A stretch of DNA of 64,000 bases from Bog-159 sp963818855 (GTDB lineage Bacteria; Acidobacteriota; Terriglobia; Bryobacterales; Bryobacteraceae), in assembly GCA_963818855.1 (NCBI GenBank), contig CAWFUH010000008.1, forward strand, positions 774,539-838,538, in the 5' to 3' direction. This document shows, one piece after another, positions 1-7,532 of this stretch. The number at the start of each line of letters is the position of its first letter. Within the stretch, counting starts at the first letter, position 1. The translations under genes and the position numbers were made by a program. Below the pieces are notes generated by a model. The model was not told the origin of the DNA, did no database searches, and worked only from the letters and a program-made list of their open reading frames with translations.

Positions 1-1
1 G

Positions 2-52
2 GACCTGGAAGGCTACCGTCAGGGCGCCCTGAACGAAGTGCTGAACCTGTGA
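2..52 (+). CDS. C-terminal tail of an unidentified protein
   Basis: The window opens inside an open frame that ends with TGA at 50-52 and encodes a 16-residue tail (DLEGYRQGALNEVLNL). Codon use is ordinary for the region. The tail is too short to name a family. It converges on the oxygenase gene that ends at 73. Confidence 0.4.
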   Translation, partial: DLEGYRQGALNEVLNL

Positions 53-72
53 CCGTGGGCCGGTCCCCCGGC

Positions 73-1008
73 TTATTTCCCCACCGCTCTTTTCAGTGCC
101 CTGGCCGGCGAAATCAGGGCATGTGCCAACCGCAAGGCGGGCCACTTGTTGATGCTGTCCATCAACACCGTGAACTCCCGATCCCGGTGGTAGAGATGCC
201 GGATGTGATCGTCGCGCCGCGCGAGCAACTTGCGGATCTCCGTTAGGTCCTCTTCCCGCAGGGTGTAGCCTGCCTGGATATGGGCGGGCAGCGGCCGCTG
301 ATAATAATACGTGCCGTGCGGCGGCGCAATTTCCGCGGCTGGCCGGTCATGGCTGTAAAAATAAACCGCCAATGACCGGCGCGTGATTCCGCTGCCCGGC
401 GGCGTCGCAATCGCCGGGAATCCGTGCCAAGAAGATTCGGTGGTCTCGAAAATAACCGCGCGATTTTCGAGCGGCACCACCCGCCGCATATCGTCGCCCC
501 GCGCCGCCGGCTCCCGCAGCAACTCCAGGCAGCCGCCCCAGCCTTCCTCCCACTGCGGATTCAAAAACACGATCAGGTTCAATCGGCGGTGCCAGCCAAA
601 ACGCGGATGAAAATTGAAATCGACGTGCGAATCGAGTTCCTGCCCGTCGCGGTTCTCGTGCGTGCCGCCGCCCACATATTCCGGATCGTAGAGCAAACGG
701 GACACGCCGGTGATGCCGCCTACCCAGGAGAGGAATTCGCTGTCGCGCATCAGGCGGTCGAACCTGTCGTAGGCGGAACCCAGACGGGCGACGTCGCCGG
801 TGACGGATTTTCCGGCCACTTCGCCGTGCTCGTTGCGGGCGTCGCCGGTTTCGAAGGGTGGGAATTGCGCGATCAACTCCCGACAAAATTGCGGATCGAG
901 GAAGGGCTCGATCACAATGTGACGGAAGGGCTGCGCTGTGCTGAATTGCTGCGCCAATTCGACGGCACGGCTGCGGACATCGGGGTGGAGGAGAAGGAGC
1001 ACCTCCAT
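73..1008 (-). CDS. 2OG-Fe(II) oxygenase (prolyl 4-hydroxylase-like)
   Basis: This 311-residue protein has the layout of a 2-oxoglutarate/Fe(II) dioxygenase of the prolyl 4-hydroxylase-like group. The iron triad is visible: HVDF (HxD, near residue 128) and the distal histidine in SWHGF (near 194). RRSLAVYFY supplies the arginine expected to bind 2-oxoglutarate. The ATG at 1006-1008 is preceded by GGAG at a suitable distance. The substrate cannot be read from sequence; relatives hydroxylate proteins or small molecules. It lies divergent to the VapBC pair with about 56 bases between them. A decayed copy of its first 50 codons lies at 2028-2179, so the locus has been partly duplicated. Confidence 0.82.
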   Translation of the reverse strand: MEVLLLLHPDVRSRAVELAQQFSTAQPFRHIVIEPFLDPQFCRELIAQFPPFETGDARNEHGEVAGKSVTGDVARLGSAYDRFDRLMRDSEFLSWVGGITGVSRLLYDPEYVGGGTHENRDGQELDSHVDFNFHPRFGWHRRLNLIVFLNPQWEEGWGGCLELLREPAARGDDMRRVVPLENRAVIFETTESSWHGFPAIATPPGSGITRRSLAVYFYSHDRPAAEIAPPHGTYYYQRPLPAHIQAGYTLREEDLTEIRKLLARRDDHIRHLYHRDREFTVLMDSINKWPALRLAHALISPARALKRAVGK

Positions 1009-1064
1009 AGTTTATCTCCAGGGTCTGTTGGCGCAAGGCGGCCGCGCTCTGGTAGGCTATACAC

Positions 1065-1289
1065 ATGAGACGCACGAATCTTGTGTTAGATGAGCAGCTG
1101 CTCGAAGAGGCCACCCGCGAGCTTGGAATGAAGACGTATTCCGCCACGGTGAACTATGCGCTGAAGGAGGCGTTGCGTATGCGGAGGGTGGAGCAGTTGT
1201 CAGAGTTTTTTGGTAAAAAGCTCTGGCGGGGCAATCTTTCCAAAATGCGAGAAGATCGTACCGCGCGTCAGGCGCGGGGACGCCGGTGA
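1065..1289 (+). CDS. vapB: VapB-type antitoxin
   Basis: A 74-residue protein with a ribbon-helix-helix start (MRRTNLVLDEQLLEEATREL) typical of type II VapB antitoxins that repress their own promoter. The basic C-terminal tail would wrap the toxin. Its stop codon overlaps the GTG start of the PIN-domain toxin by four bases (GTGA at 1286-1289), the usual sign of a coupled antitoxin-toxin pair. No Shine-Dalgarno sequence is obvious before the ATG at 1065. The family call rests on the fold pattern plus the neighbour. Confidence 0.85.
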   Translation: MRRTNLVLDEQLLEEATRELGMKTYSATVNYALKEALRMRRVEQLSEFFGKKLWRGNLSKMREDRTARQARGRR

Positions 1290-1687
1290 CGCTGGTGGAC
1301 ACGTCGGTCTGGATCGAACTGCTGGCCGGCCGCGTGGCGGCTCCTTCCTCGGATCAACTGGCGCAGTTTGTCACCTGCGGACCGATCCTGCAGGAAGTGA
1401 TGCAAGGCTTGCGTGCCGGTCGAGACAGCGCGGCATTTCAGGTAAGCCTGTTGGCGTTGCCCTGCCTGAGCGATCCGTTGACGCTTGGCTTGTTCATGGA
1501 TGCCGCCGAAATCTATCGCGAGGGGCGCCGCAAGGGTCACACGATTCGATCCGCGGTCGACTGCCTGATCGCGGCGATCGCGATTGAGAATGAGGTTCCG
1601 ATCTGGCACCGGGACCGGGATTTCGACGCGATCGCGAAGTATACGCCTCTGCGGATCTCGCGGTGGGTAGCGCACCGCGTACAGTGA
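1286..1687 (+). CDS. vapC: VapC-type PIN-domain ribonuclease toxin
   Basis: A 133-residue PIN-domain protein, the normal length for VapC. It starts with LVDTSVWIELL (first acidic residue). The other acidic positions appear in LQEVMQGL, SAVDCLIAAIAI and HRDRDFDAIA, so the Mg-binding set looks complete. VapC toxins cleave tRNA or rRNA when the antitoxin is degraded. The start is GTG at 1286, overlapping the antitoxin stop. The pair looks intact, unlike the MntA/HepT and HicB modules elsewhere in the window. Confidence 0.88.
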   Translation: MTLVDTSVWIELLAGRVAAPSSDQLAQFVTCGPILQEVMQGLRAGRDSAAFQVSLLALPCLSDPLTLGLFMDAAEIYREGRRKGHTIRSAVDCLIAAIAIENEVPIWHRDRDFDAIAKYTPLRISRWVAHRVQ

Positions 1688-1697
1688 GACGCCGCCG

Positions 1698-1914
1698 CTA
1701 CGCCACTAGGTCCACGGCCATGCTGCGCGCGGTGCCGCGCATCGAATTCATGGCGGCTTCCACCGTGAAGCAATTCAGGTCCGGCATTTTGATCTTGGGC
1801 GACCTCTTCCACTTGCTTCTCGGTGATGACGCCGACCTTGGTCTTGTGCGGCTCGGGCGACCCCTTGGCCAGGTTCACGGCGCGCTTGATCAGCACCGGC
1901 ACGGGCGGCGTCTT
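1698..1914 (-). pseudogene. rplK 3'-end fragment (relic copy)
   Basis: This stretch is nearly identical to the last ~217 bases of intact rplK at 3504-3720. By eye there are about seven substitutions and one inserted G near 1798, which shifts the frame. It has the same orientation as rplK and ends at the same stop position. It begins abruptly where it joins a nusG fragment at 1915. It cannot encode a working L11. It forms a direct repeat with rplK on either side of the GloVer gene. Confidence 0.93.
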
Positions 1915-2005
1915 ACGGCATGCCACAACCTGTCATTCATTTCCATTTTCACCAGCTAGCGGGGAAAACACCATTCGCTTGCTGGTCACCTTTTTGCCGC
2001 CGCGC
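1915..2005 (-). pseudogene. internal nusG fragment fused to the rplK relic
   Basis: About 90 bases match the interior of nusG at about 4260-4353 (ACGGCATGCCACAAC at one end, CACCTTTTTGCCGCCGCGC at the other), with scattered differences. In the intact locus this piece lies about 540 bases upstream of the rplK 3' end. Here the two are joined directly, so the copy carries an internal deletion. Order and strand are as in the parent genes. Confidence 0.88.
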
Positions 2006-2027
2006 GGCCCCACCACCGGCTTCGATA

Positions 2028-2179
2028 GGAGGAAACTGCGTGATCAGATCTCTCAAAACTGGGGGTCGAGAAACTGTTCGATCACCACGTGGCGGAACGG
2101 CTGGCGCGGAGTTGACTTGTTGCGCCAACTTCCCGGCGCGGCCTCGGATGTCCGGGAGGAGGAGGGAAAGCACCTTCAT
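2028..2179 (-). pseudogene. 2OG oxygenase N-terminal fragment
   Basis: Read leftwards from the ATG at 2177-2179, this encodes MKVLSLLLPDIRGRAGKLAQQ, which parallels the start of the oxygenase at 73-1008 (MEVLLLLHPDVRSRAVELAQQ). Frame slips follow, then a recognisable DLITQFPP (parent: ELIAQFPP). It is more diverged than the adjacent rplK and nusG pieces and fuses into the nusG fragment. Only the 5' end survives. The ATG overlaps the last codon and stop of the GloVer-repeat gene. Confidence 0.8.
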
Positions 2180-3402
2180 CGGGAAGGAGGCAGTGATTCC
2201 GTAAGCTGTCCCAGACCCACCGACAGGCTGAAGACGGTTCCGCCGTCCTTAGTTCCCCCAAGCTCCGTTGTCCCGAAGAGGCGGCCGTTGCTAGCCTGGA
2301 TGAGGCCTGCATACGGCTCCGCACCATCCCTGCACCCGTCTTGTGTACAGAAACTATACAAGGTGGTCAGTGAGCCGTTCGTGGTGATTCTGAATATCGC
2401 GCCGTAGCCAGTCGCTCCGCCATAACTTGTGGTCCCATAGAGATTGCCGTCACTCGCCTGGATGAGCCCGGCAGACGGGTATGCGCCGTCCGTGCAGCCA
2501 TAATTGGGGCAAAAGCTGTACAGCGTGGTGAGCGTGCCGCTTGGGGTAATTTTGAAGACGGTCCCGTGGAGGCTGTCATCGCCTTCGCCGGACGTTGTCC
2601 CGTAAAGGTTGCCGTCGCTCGCCTGGATGAGCCCAGCAAAAGGGTACAGGCCGTCCGTACATCCGATTTGGGAGCAGAAACTGTGCAACGTGGTCAGCGC
2701 ACCGCCGGGAGTGATCCTGAAGACGGTCCCAGCGCCGCTCGAGCCGCCGTAACTGGTGGTCCCGTAGAAATTACCGTCGCTGGCCTGGATCAGCGCAGCA
2801 TACGGCTTTGCGCCGTCCGGGCAATCGCGCTGGTGGCAGAAGCTGTACAGCTCAGTCAGCGCGCCGCTCGGGGTGATCTTGAAGACGGTCCCCTGGTTGG
2901 TGGCTCCCCCGGCCGCTGCTGTCCCGTAAAGGTCGCCGTTCTTCGCCTGGACGAGCCCGGCAGCGGGGATTGCGCCGTCCGGGCACCCTGTTTGATGACA
3001 GAAACTGTATAGTGTGGTCAGCGCGCCACCCGGGGTGATCTCGAAGATCGTGCCACCATCGTTCGCCCCACCAACGTACGTTGTGCCGTAGAGCCTGCCG
3101 TTGCTGGCCTGGACCAGACCTGCAAACGGCTGTCCGCCGTCCGTACCGTCAAAGTTGAAGAGTGTGGTCAGTTCGTCGCTCGGGGTGATCTCGAAGACGG
3201 TCCCATAGCCGCTCGCCCCGCCAGCGCGCGTTGTCCCGTAAAAGTTGCCGTTACTGGCCTGGACGAGCCCTGCACGGGGGTTCGCGCCGTCCGTCAAGTC
3301 GAACCTTTGCAGTGTGACCAGGGCCGCGTTGCCGGGCGTCGGCGCTTCAGGCCCCTGAGCGCTAGCGGGGGTGGATGCGAGAGCCGCCAACGATAGAATC
3401 AA
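2176..3402 (-). CDS. secreted GloVer-repeat protein (7 repeats)
   Basis: The 408-residue product is a signal peptide (LSLAALASTPASAQ) followed by seven tandem repeats of about 50 residues. The core is LYSFC...GC.DG..P.AGL(I/V)QAS(D/N)GNLYGTT..GG....GTVF.ITP.G.L. This matches the Gloeobacter/Verrucomicrobia (GloVer) repeat, thought to fold as beta-propeller-like blades; the function is unknown. Repeats 3-7 each carry a paired cysteine (C...GC) that could form disulfides outside the cell. The start is doubtful: only a TTG at 3402 is in frame. A GGAG lies far upstream near 3450, and an ATG at 3413 is one frame off, so a small indel near the start is possible. It sits where rplA would be expected after rplK. 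Confidence 0.82.
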   Translation of the reverse strand: MILSLAALASTPASAQGPEAPTPGNAALVTLQRFDLTDGANPRAGLVQASNGNFYGTTRAGGASGYGTVFEITPSDELTTLFNFDGTDGGQPFAGLVQASNGRLYGTTYVGGANDGGTIFEITPGGALTTLYSFCHQTGCPDGAIPAAGLVQAKNGDLYGTAAAGGATNQGTVFKITPSGALTELYSFCHQRDCPDGAKPYAALIQASDGNFYGTTSYGGSSGAGTVFRITPGGALTTLHSFCSQIGCTDGLYPFAGLIQASDGNLYGTTSGEGDDSLHGTVFKITPSGTLTTLYSFCPNYGCTDGAYPSAGLIQASDGNLYGTTSYGGATGYGAIFRITTNGSLTTLYSFCTQDGCRDGAEPYAGLIQASNGRLFGTTELGGTKDGGTVFSLSVGLGQLTESLPPSR

Positions 3403-3503
3403 GACAGCGGGACCATCGAGGACTGCCGGACGGGAGGACGTGGCGAATACTCCTTATTGTCCGGTTAGTATATATCATCGAGGATCTCGAAAGCGCACCG
3501 CGG

Positions 3504-3935
3504 CTACGCCACTACGTCCACGCCCATGCTGCGCGCGGTGCCGCGCACCGAATTCATGGCGGCTTCCACCGTGAAGCAGTTCAGGTCCGGCATTTTGATC
3601 TTGGCGATCTCTTCCACCTGCTTCTCGGTGATCACGCCGACCTTGGTCTTGTGCGGCTCGGGCGACCCCTTGGCCAGGTTCACGGCGCGCTTGATCAGCA
3701 CCGGCACGGGCGGCGTCTTGGTAATGAAGGTGAACGAGCGGTCGGAAAAGATGGTGATCACCACCGGGATGATCAGCCCTTCCTGGTCCTTACTGGACGT
3801 CTTGGCGTTGAACGCCTTGCAGAAATCCATGATATTGACGCCCTGCGGGCCGAGCGCCGTGCCCACGGGCGGGGCCGGCGTCGCTTTGCCGGCGGGGATC
3901 TGCAGCTTTACCGAACCGGTAACTTTCTTTGCCAT
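3504..3935 (-). CDS. rplK: 50S ribosomal protein L11
   Basis: A full-length 143-residue L11. It has the N-terminal MAKKVTGSVKLQIPAGKATP, the proline-rich PPVGTALGPQGVNIMDFCKAFN segment that contacts 23S rRNA and elongation factors, and the RNA-binding C-terminal domain ending SVRGTARSMGVDVVA. It follows nusG by 30 bases on the same strand. In most bacteria rplA, rplJ, rplL and rpoBC follow; here the next gene is a GloVer-repeat protein. Confidence 0.98.
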   Translation of the reverse strand: MAKKVTGSVKLQIPAGKATPAPPVGTALGPQGVNIMDFCKAFNAKTSSKDQEGLIIPVVITIFSDRSFTFITKTPPVPVLIKRAVNLAKGSPEPHKTKVGVITEKQVEEIAKIKMPDLNCFTVEAAMNSVRGTARSMGVDVVA

Positions 3936-3965
3936 CTGAGAATCCTTGCGATCGTTATTCTTCTT

Positions 3966-4694
3966 CTACTCTTTTTCGACTTGGAGGAATTCCAGTTCCA
4001 CCGGCGTGGCGCGGCCGAAGATCATCACCATCACGCGCAACGTGCCGCGATCGGTATTCACCTCGTCCACCTTGCCGCGGAAATTGGCGAACGGACCATC
4101 CACGATGCGCACGCCGTCGTTCCTCTCGTAAGTCGTCTTGGGCCGCGGCCGCTCGGCCGACGTAGTCTGGCGGTACAGGATGGAATTGACTTCATCGGCG
4201 CTGAGCGGAACCGGCTGCGTGCCGCCGCCCACGAATCCGGTGACGCGCGGCGTAGCCTTCACGGCATGCCACAACTCGTCGTTCATTTCCATTTCCACCA
4301 GCACGTAGCCGGGATACACCAGTCGCTTGCTGGTCACCTTTTTGCCGCCGCGCAACTCCACAACTTCCTCAGTGGGAATCAGCACCTGCCCGATCTTATC
4401 GGCGAAGCCGAACGCCTCCGAGCGGCTGCGCAGCGATTCGGCCACCTTCTGCTCAAACCCGGAATAGGTGTGAATGATGAACCACTTTTTGGGAGAGGAA
4501 TCATCGTAAGCGGCTGGGGCGGGCTCGTCCACCGGCGCAGCGGCCGGCTCTTCCTCAGGCTCGGCCGCGGCCTGTGCGGCGGGCACGGCTTCGTCATCGC
4601 CGGCGTCTTCGCCCGCAACTTCGCTTACATTTTCGGCCGGCGCGGCGCTCTCCTGCTCGTCTTCATCCACGGAGTATATTTTCTCTTCATCCAT
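3966..4694 (-). CDS. nusG: transcription antitermination factor NusG with acidic N-terminal extension
   Basis: The 242-residue product carries a standard NusG from about residue 68 (KKWFIIHTYSGFEQKVAESL), the RNAP-binding NGN domain, and a C-terminal KOW domain (DGVRIVDGPFANFRGKVDEV). NusG binds RNA polymerase, modulates pausing and links to Rho or ribosomal S10. The first ~67 residues are an Asp/Glu/Ala/Pro-rich low-complexity extension absent from short NusG proteins of ~180 residues. It is 6 bases downstream of secE and 30 upstream of rplK. Confidence 0.97.
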   Translation of the reverse strand: MDEEKIYSVDEDEQESAAPAENVSEVAGEDAGDDEAVPAAQAAAEPEEEPAAAPVDEPAPAAYDDSSPKKWFIIHTYSGFEQKVAESLRSRSEAFGFADKIGQVLIPTEEVVELRGGKKVTSKRLVYPGYVLVEMEMNDELWHAVKATPRVTGFVGGGTQPVPLSADEVNSILYRQTTSAERPRPKTTYERNDGVRIVDGPFANFRGKVDEVNTDRGTLRVMVMIFGRATPVELEFLQVEKE

Positions 4695-4700
4695 ATACAG

Positions 4701-4937
4701 CTACTTCGATAATGCCTTATACATGCGCGTCACGCTGTCGTTCAACAGCGCATCGACCACCGCGAAGAAGGCCGCAAACGCGAACACAGTGAAGATCACC
4801 ACTACGGTGGTGCCTTCCACCTGCTTGCGGTTGGGCCACGTCACGCGTTTCATTTCGAGCTTCAGCTCGTTGAAATAATCACGCGTGCGCGTGGGAAAAC
4901 TCGTTACGCTTTCCAGAAAATTGCCGCTATCTTCCAT
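4701..4937 (-). CDS. secE: preprotein translocase subunit SecE
   Basis: A 78-residue single-helix SecE. A short cytoplasmic amphipathic region (YFNELKLEMKRVTWPNRKQV) holds the conserved VTWP motif. It is followed by one membrane helix (TVVVIFTVFAFAAFFAVVDA). SecE clamps SecY in the export channel. It lies between tRNA-Trp and nusG, the common bacterial order. Confidence 0.97.
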   Translation of the reverse strand: MEDSGNFLESVTSFPTRTRDYFNELKLEMKRVTWPNRKQVEGTTVVVIFTVFAFAAFFAVVDALLNDSVTRMYKALSK

Positions 4938-4978
4938 GCTGCCTCGATTCCCCGCTATAGCCTCTGTAAAAATTGGAT

Positions 4979-5053
4979 TGGCAGGGGCGGAGGGATTCGA
5001 ACCCCCACTCGCGGTTTTGGAGACCGCTGGTCTGCCGTTAAACCTACGCCCCT
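4979..5053 (-). tRNA. tRNA-Trp (CCA anticodon)
   Basis: The cloverleaf can be folded by eye. The acceptor is AGGGGCG paired with CGCCCCT, the anticodon loop is CTCCAAA with anticodon CCA, and the T arm carries GGTTCGAATCC. The CCA end is genome-encoded (4979-4981). It sits between rpmG and secE as in many tuf-secE operons. Confidence 0.97.
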
Positions 5054-5099
5054 AGCGACCACTGCCCGGCGGGACATGCCTGGCCTTTCCTTCTTAATC

Positions 5100-5252
5100 T
5101 TACTTGATTTCCTTGTGCGGCTGGTGCTTCCGGCAATACGGACAGAATTTCTTCATCTCCAGCCGCTCCGTAGTGGTCTTCTTGTTCTTAGTGCCGGAAT
5201 AATTTCGGTTCTTACATTCCGTGCATTGAAAAGTGATGATCTCGCGCGCCAT
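5100..5252 (-). CDS. rpmG: 50S ribosomal protein L33 (zinc-binding form)
   Basis: A 50-residue protein read from ATG at 5250-5252 to TAA at 5100-5102. It begins MAREIITFQCTECKNRNY and ends MKKFCPYCRKHQPHKEIK. Both CxxC pairs are present (CTEC and CPYC), so this is the zinc-ribbon L33. It lies 12 bases downstream of tuf and 46 before tRNA-Trp, the usual position. Confidence 0.97.
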   Translation of the reverse strand: MAREIITFQCTECKNRNYSGTKNKKTTTERLEMKKFCPYCRKHQPHKEIK

Positions 5253-5264
5253 TTTCGTTGTCCT

Positions 5265-6452
<1,188 letters not shown>

Positions 6453-6469
6453 AATTGCCTCCTTTGGAG

Positions 6470-6557
6470 CTGGGTTGTGGGTCGTGGGTAGGTCGTGGCC
6501 AACTCACCATAAACGGGAAGACGGTTTGCCACAACCCAGCACCTACAACCCACCACC
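6470..6557 (-). repeat. inverted repeat in the tuf leader
   Basis: Between tRNA-Thr and tuf, the left arm (GCTGGGTTGTGGGTCGTGGG at 6470 on the plus strand) and the right arm (GCCACAACCCAGCACCTACA near 6530) are largely complementary and low in complexity (GGGTTGTGGG-type words). The transcript could form an imperfect hairpin just upstream of the tuf ribosome-binding site. It may be a dispersed repeat unit or a leader structure; neither is proven. Confidence 0.5.
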
Positions 6558-6592
6558 CCTTTTGTAAAGAGGGATTTCCAACAGAAAAACGC

Positions 6593-6668
<76 letters not shown>

Positions 6669-6698
6669 CCAAAACCTTACACCGTGCGCCGTCGAATC

Positions 6699-6787
6699 TG
6701 GTGGACGGGGGAGGATTCGAACCTCCGTAGCCCGCAAGGGGCGACAGATTTACAGTCTGTTGCCATTAGCCGCTCGGCCACCCGTCC
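6699..6787 (-). tRNA. tRNA-Tyr (GTA anticodon)
   Basis: An 89-base class II tRNA with a long variable arm (CGCCCCTTGCGGGC region). The acceptor is GGACGGG/CCCGTCC, the anticodon loop CTGTAAA with anticodon GTA, and CCA is encoded at 6699-6701. It is the first gene of the leftward tRNA-tuf-secE-nusG-rplK cluster. Confidence 0.97.
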
Positions 6788-6929
6788 AGATTTGCGGCGA
6801 CGCACCTCTGCTGCCCGCGTTCCGCCGGTGAAAGAACCAGTGTACCAAACTCGCAGGCACGGCGCTGGGCGCGCAGTTCGGACGGCGGCCGGCTGCGTGA
6901 TGAACCGGATTTGTCGCACAATAGAAGGC

Positions 6930-7223
6930 ATGGTCACGCTGCACGCGCTACGCTCGGTTCGCCGGAAGGAGATTCTGGGTCTGGCGCAACGTCGGGGCGC
7001 GCGCCACCTGCGCGTGTTCGGCTCGGTAGCGCACGGCGAAGCCAACGAGAACAGCGACCTCGACCTCCTGGTGGAGTGGGAGCCAGGCCGGAGCCTGCTG
7101 GATCACGCCGGGCTGGTGCAGGATCTGCAGGACCTGCTAGGGGTGCGGGTTCATATTGGAACCGGGAAATCACTGCACTGGTACGCTCGTGACAGGATCC
7201 TGCGCGAGGCTACGCCCCTTTGA
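6930..7223 (+). CDS. mntA: MntA-type nucleotidyltransferase (antitoxin of MntA/HepT)
   Basis: A 97-residue minimal nucleotidyltransferase starting at ATG 6930. The catalytic signature is intact: FGSVAHGEANENSDLDLLVE, i.e. GS followed by DxD. In type VII systems MntA AMPylates the HepT ribonuclease and so silences it. The next gene, starting at TTG 7220, overlaps its stop codon by four bases and is a damaged HepT. The pair is divergent from the tRNA-Tyr gene. Confidence 0.85.
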   Translation: MVTLHALRSVRRKEILGLAQRRGARHLRVFGSVAHGEANENSDLDLLVEWEPGRSLLDHAGLVQDLQDLLGVRVHIGTGKSLHWYARDRILREATPL

Positions 7224-7474
7224 GAGACGATCGCCTGTACCTGCATCACATGCTGGAGCGATGCCAGCGGATCACCCGGTTCATCAGGCCGGGCAGAGAC
7301 GCATTCATGGCATCCGAGGAACTGCAGGATGCCGTAATTCGAAACGTGGAAGTGATCGGTGAAGCGGCTAAGCGCGTTTCGGCTGCGGCGCGTGGCCGGC
7401 TGGCATCACTGGACTGGATGCCATCTGCGGGATGCGCAGCGACGGCGATGCGCCGATTTCCTGTCCATTTATAG
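7220..7474 (+). pseudogene. hepT: HepT-like HEPN toxin, frameshifted
   Basis: The first ~65 residues look like HepT (YLHHMLERCQRITRFI ... AVIRNVEVIGEAAKRVS). The frame then slips near 7420. The expected W(R/D)xIxGMR stretch (WDAICGMRS) is readable in another frame, and the sequence after it no longer encodes the RX4HXY ribonuclease motif. The gene ends early, at 84 codons instead of about 110-140. The toxin is therefore probably dead while MntA remains intact. Confidence 0.7.
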
Positions 7475-7532
7475 GCCCTTCGGACACCGGTCCAGACTTG
7501 CGGCGGCGCGCGCGGTCGGCCTCGGGGACGAG

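Noticed and set aside
3375..4712. 445-codon open frame on the plus strand opposite rplK, nusG and secE
   Set aside because: It is the antisense shadow of well-identified ribosomal and transcription genes. His/Arg/Leu-rich composition is typical of high-GC shadows.
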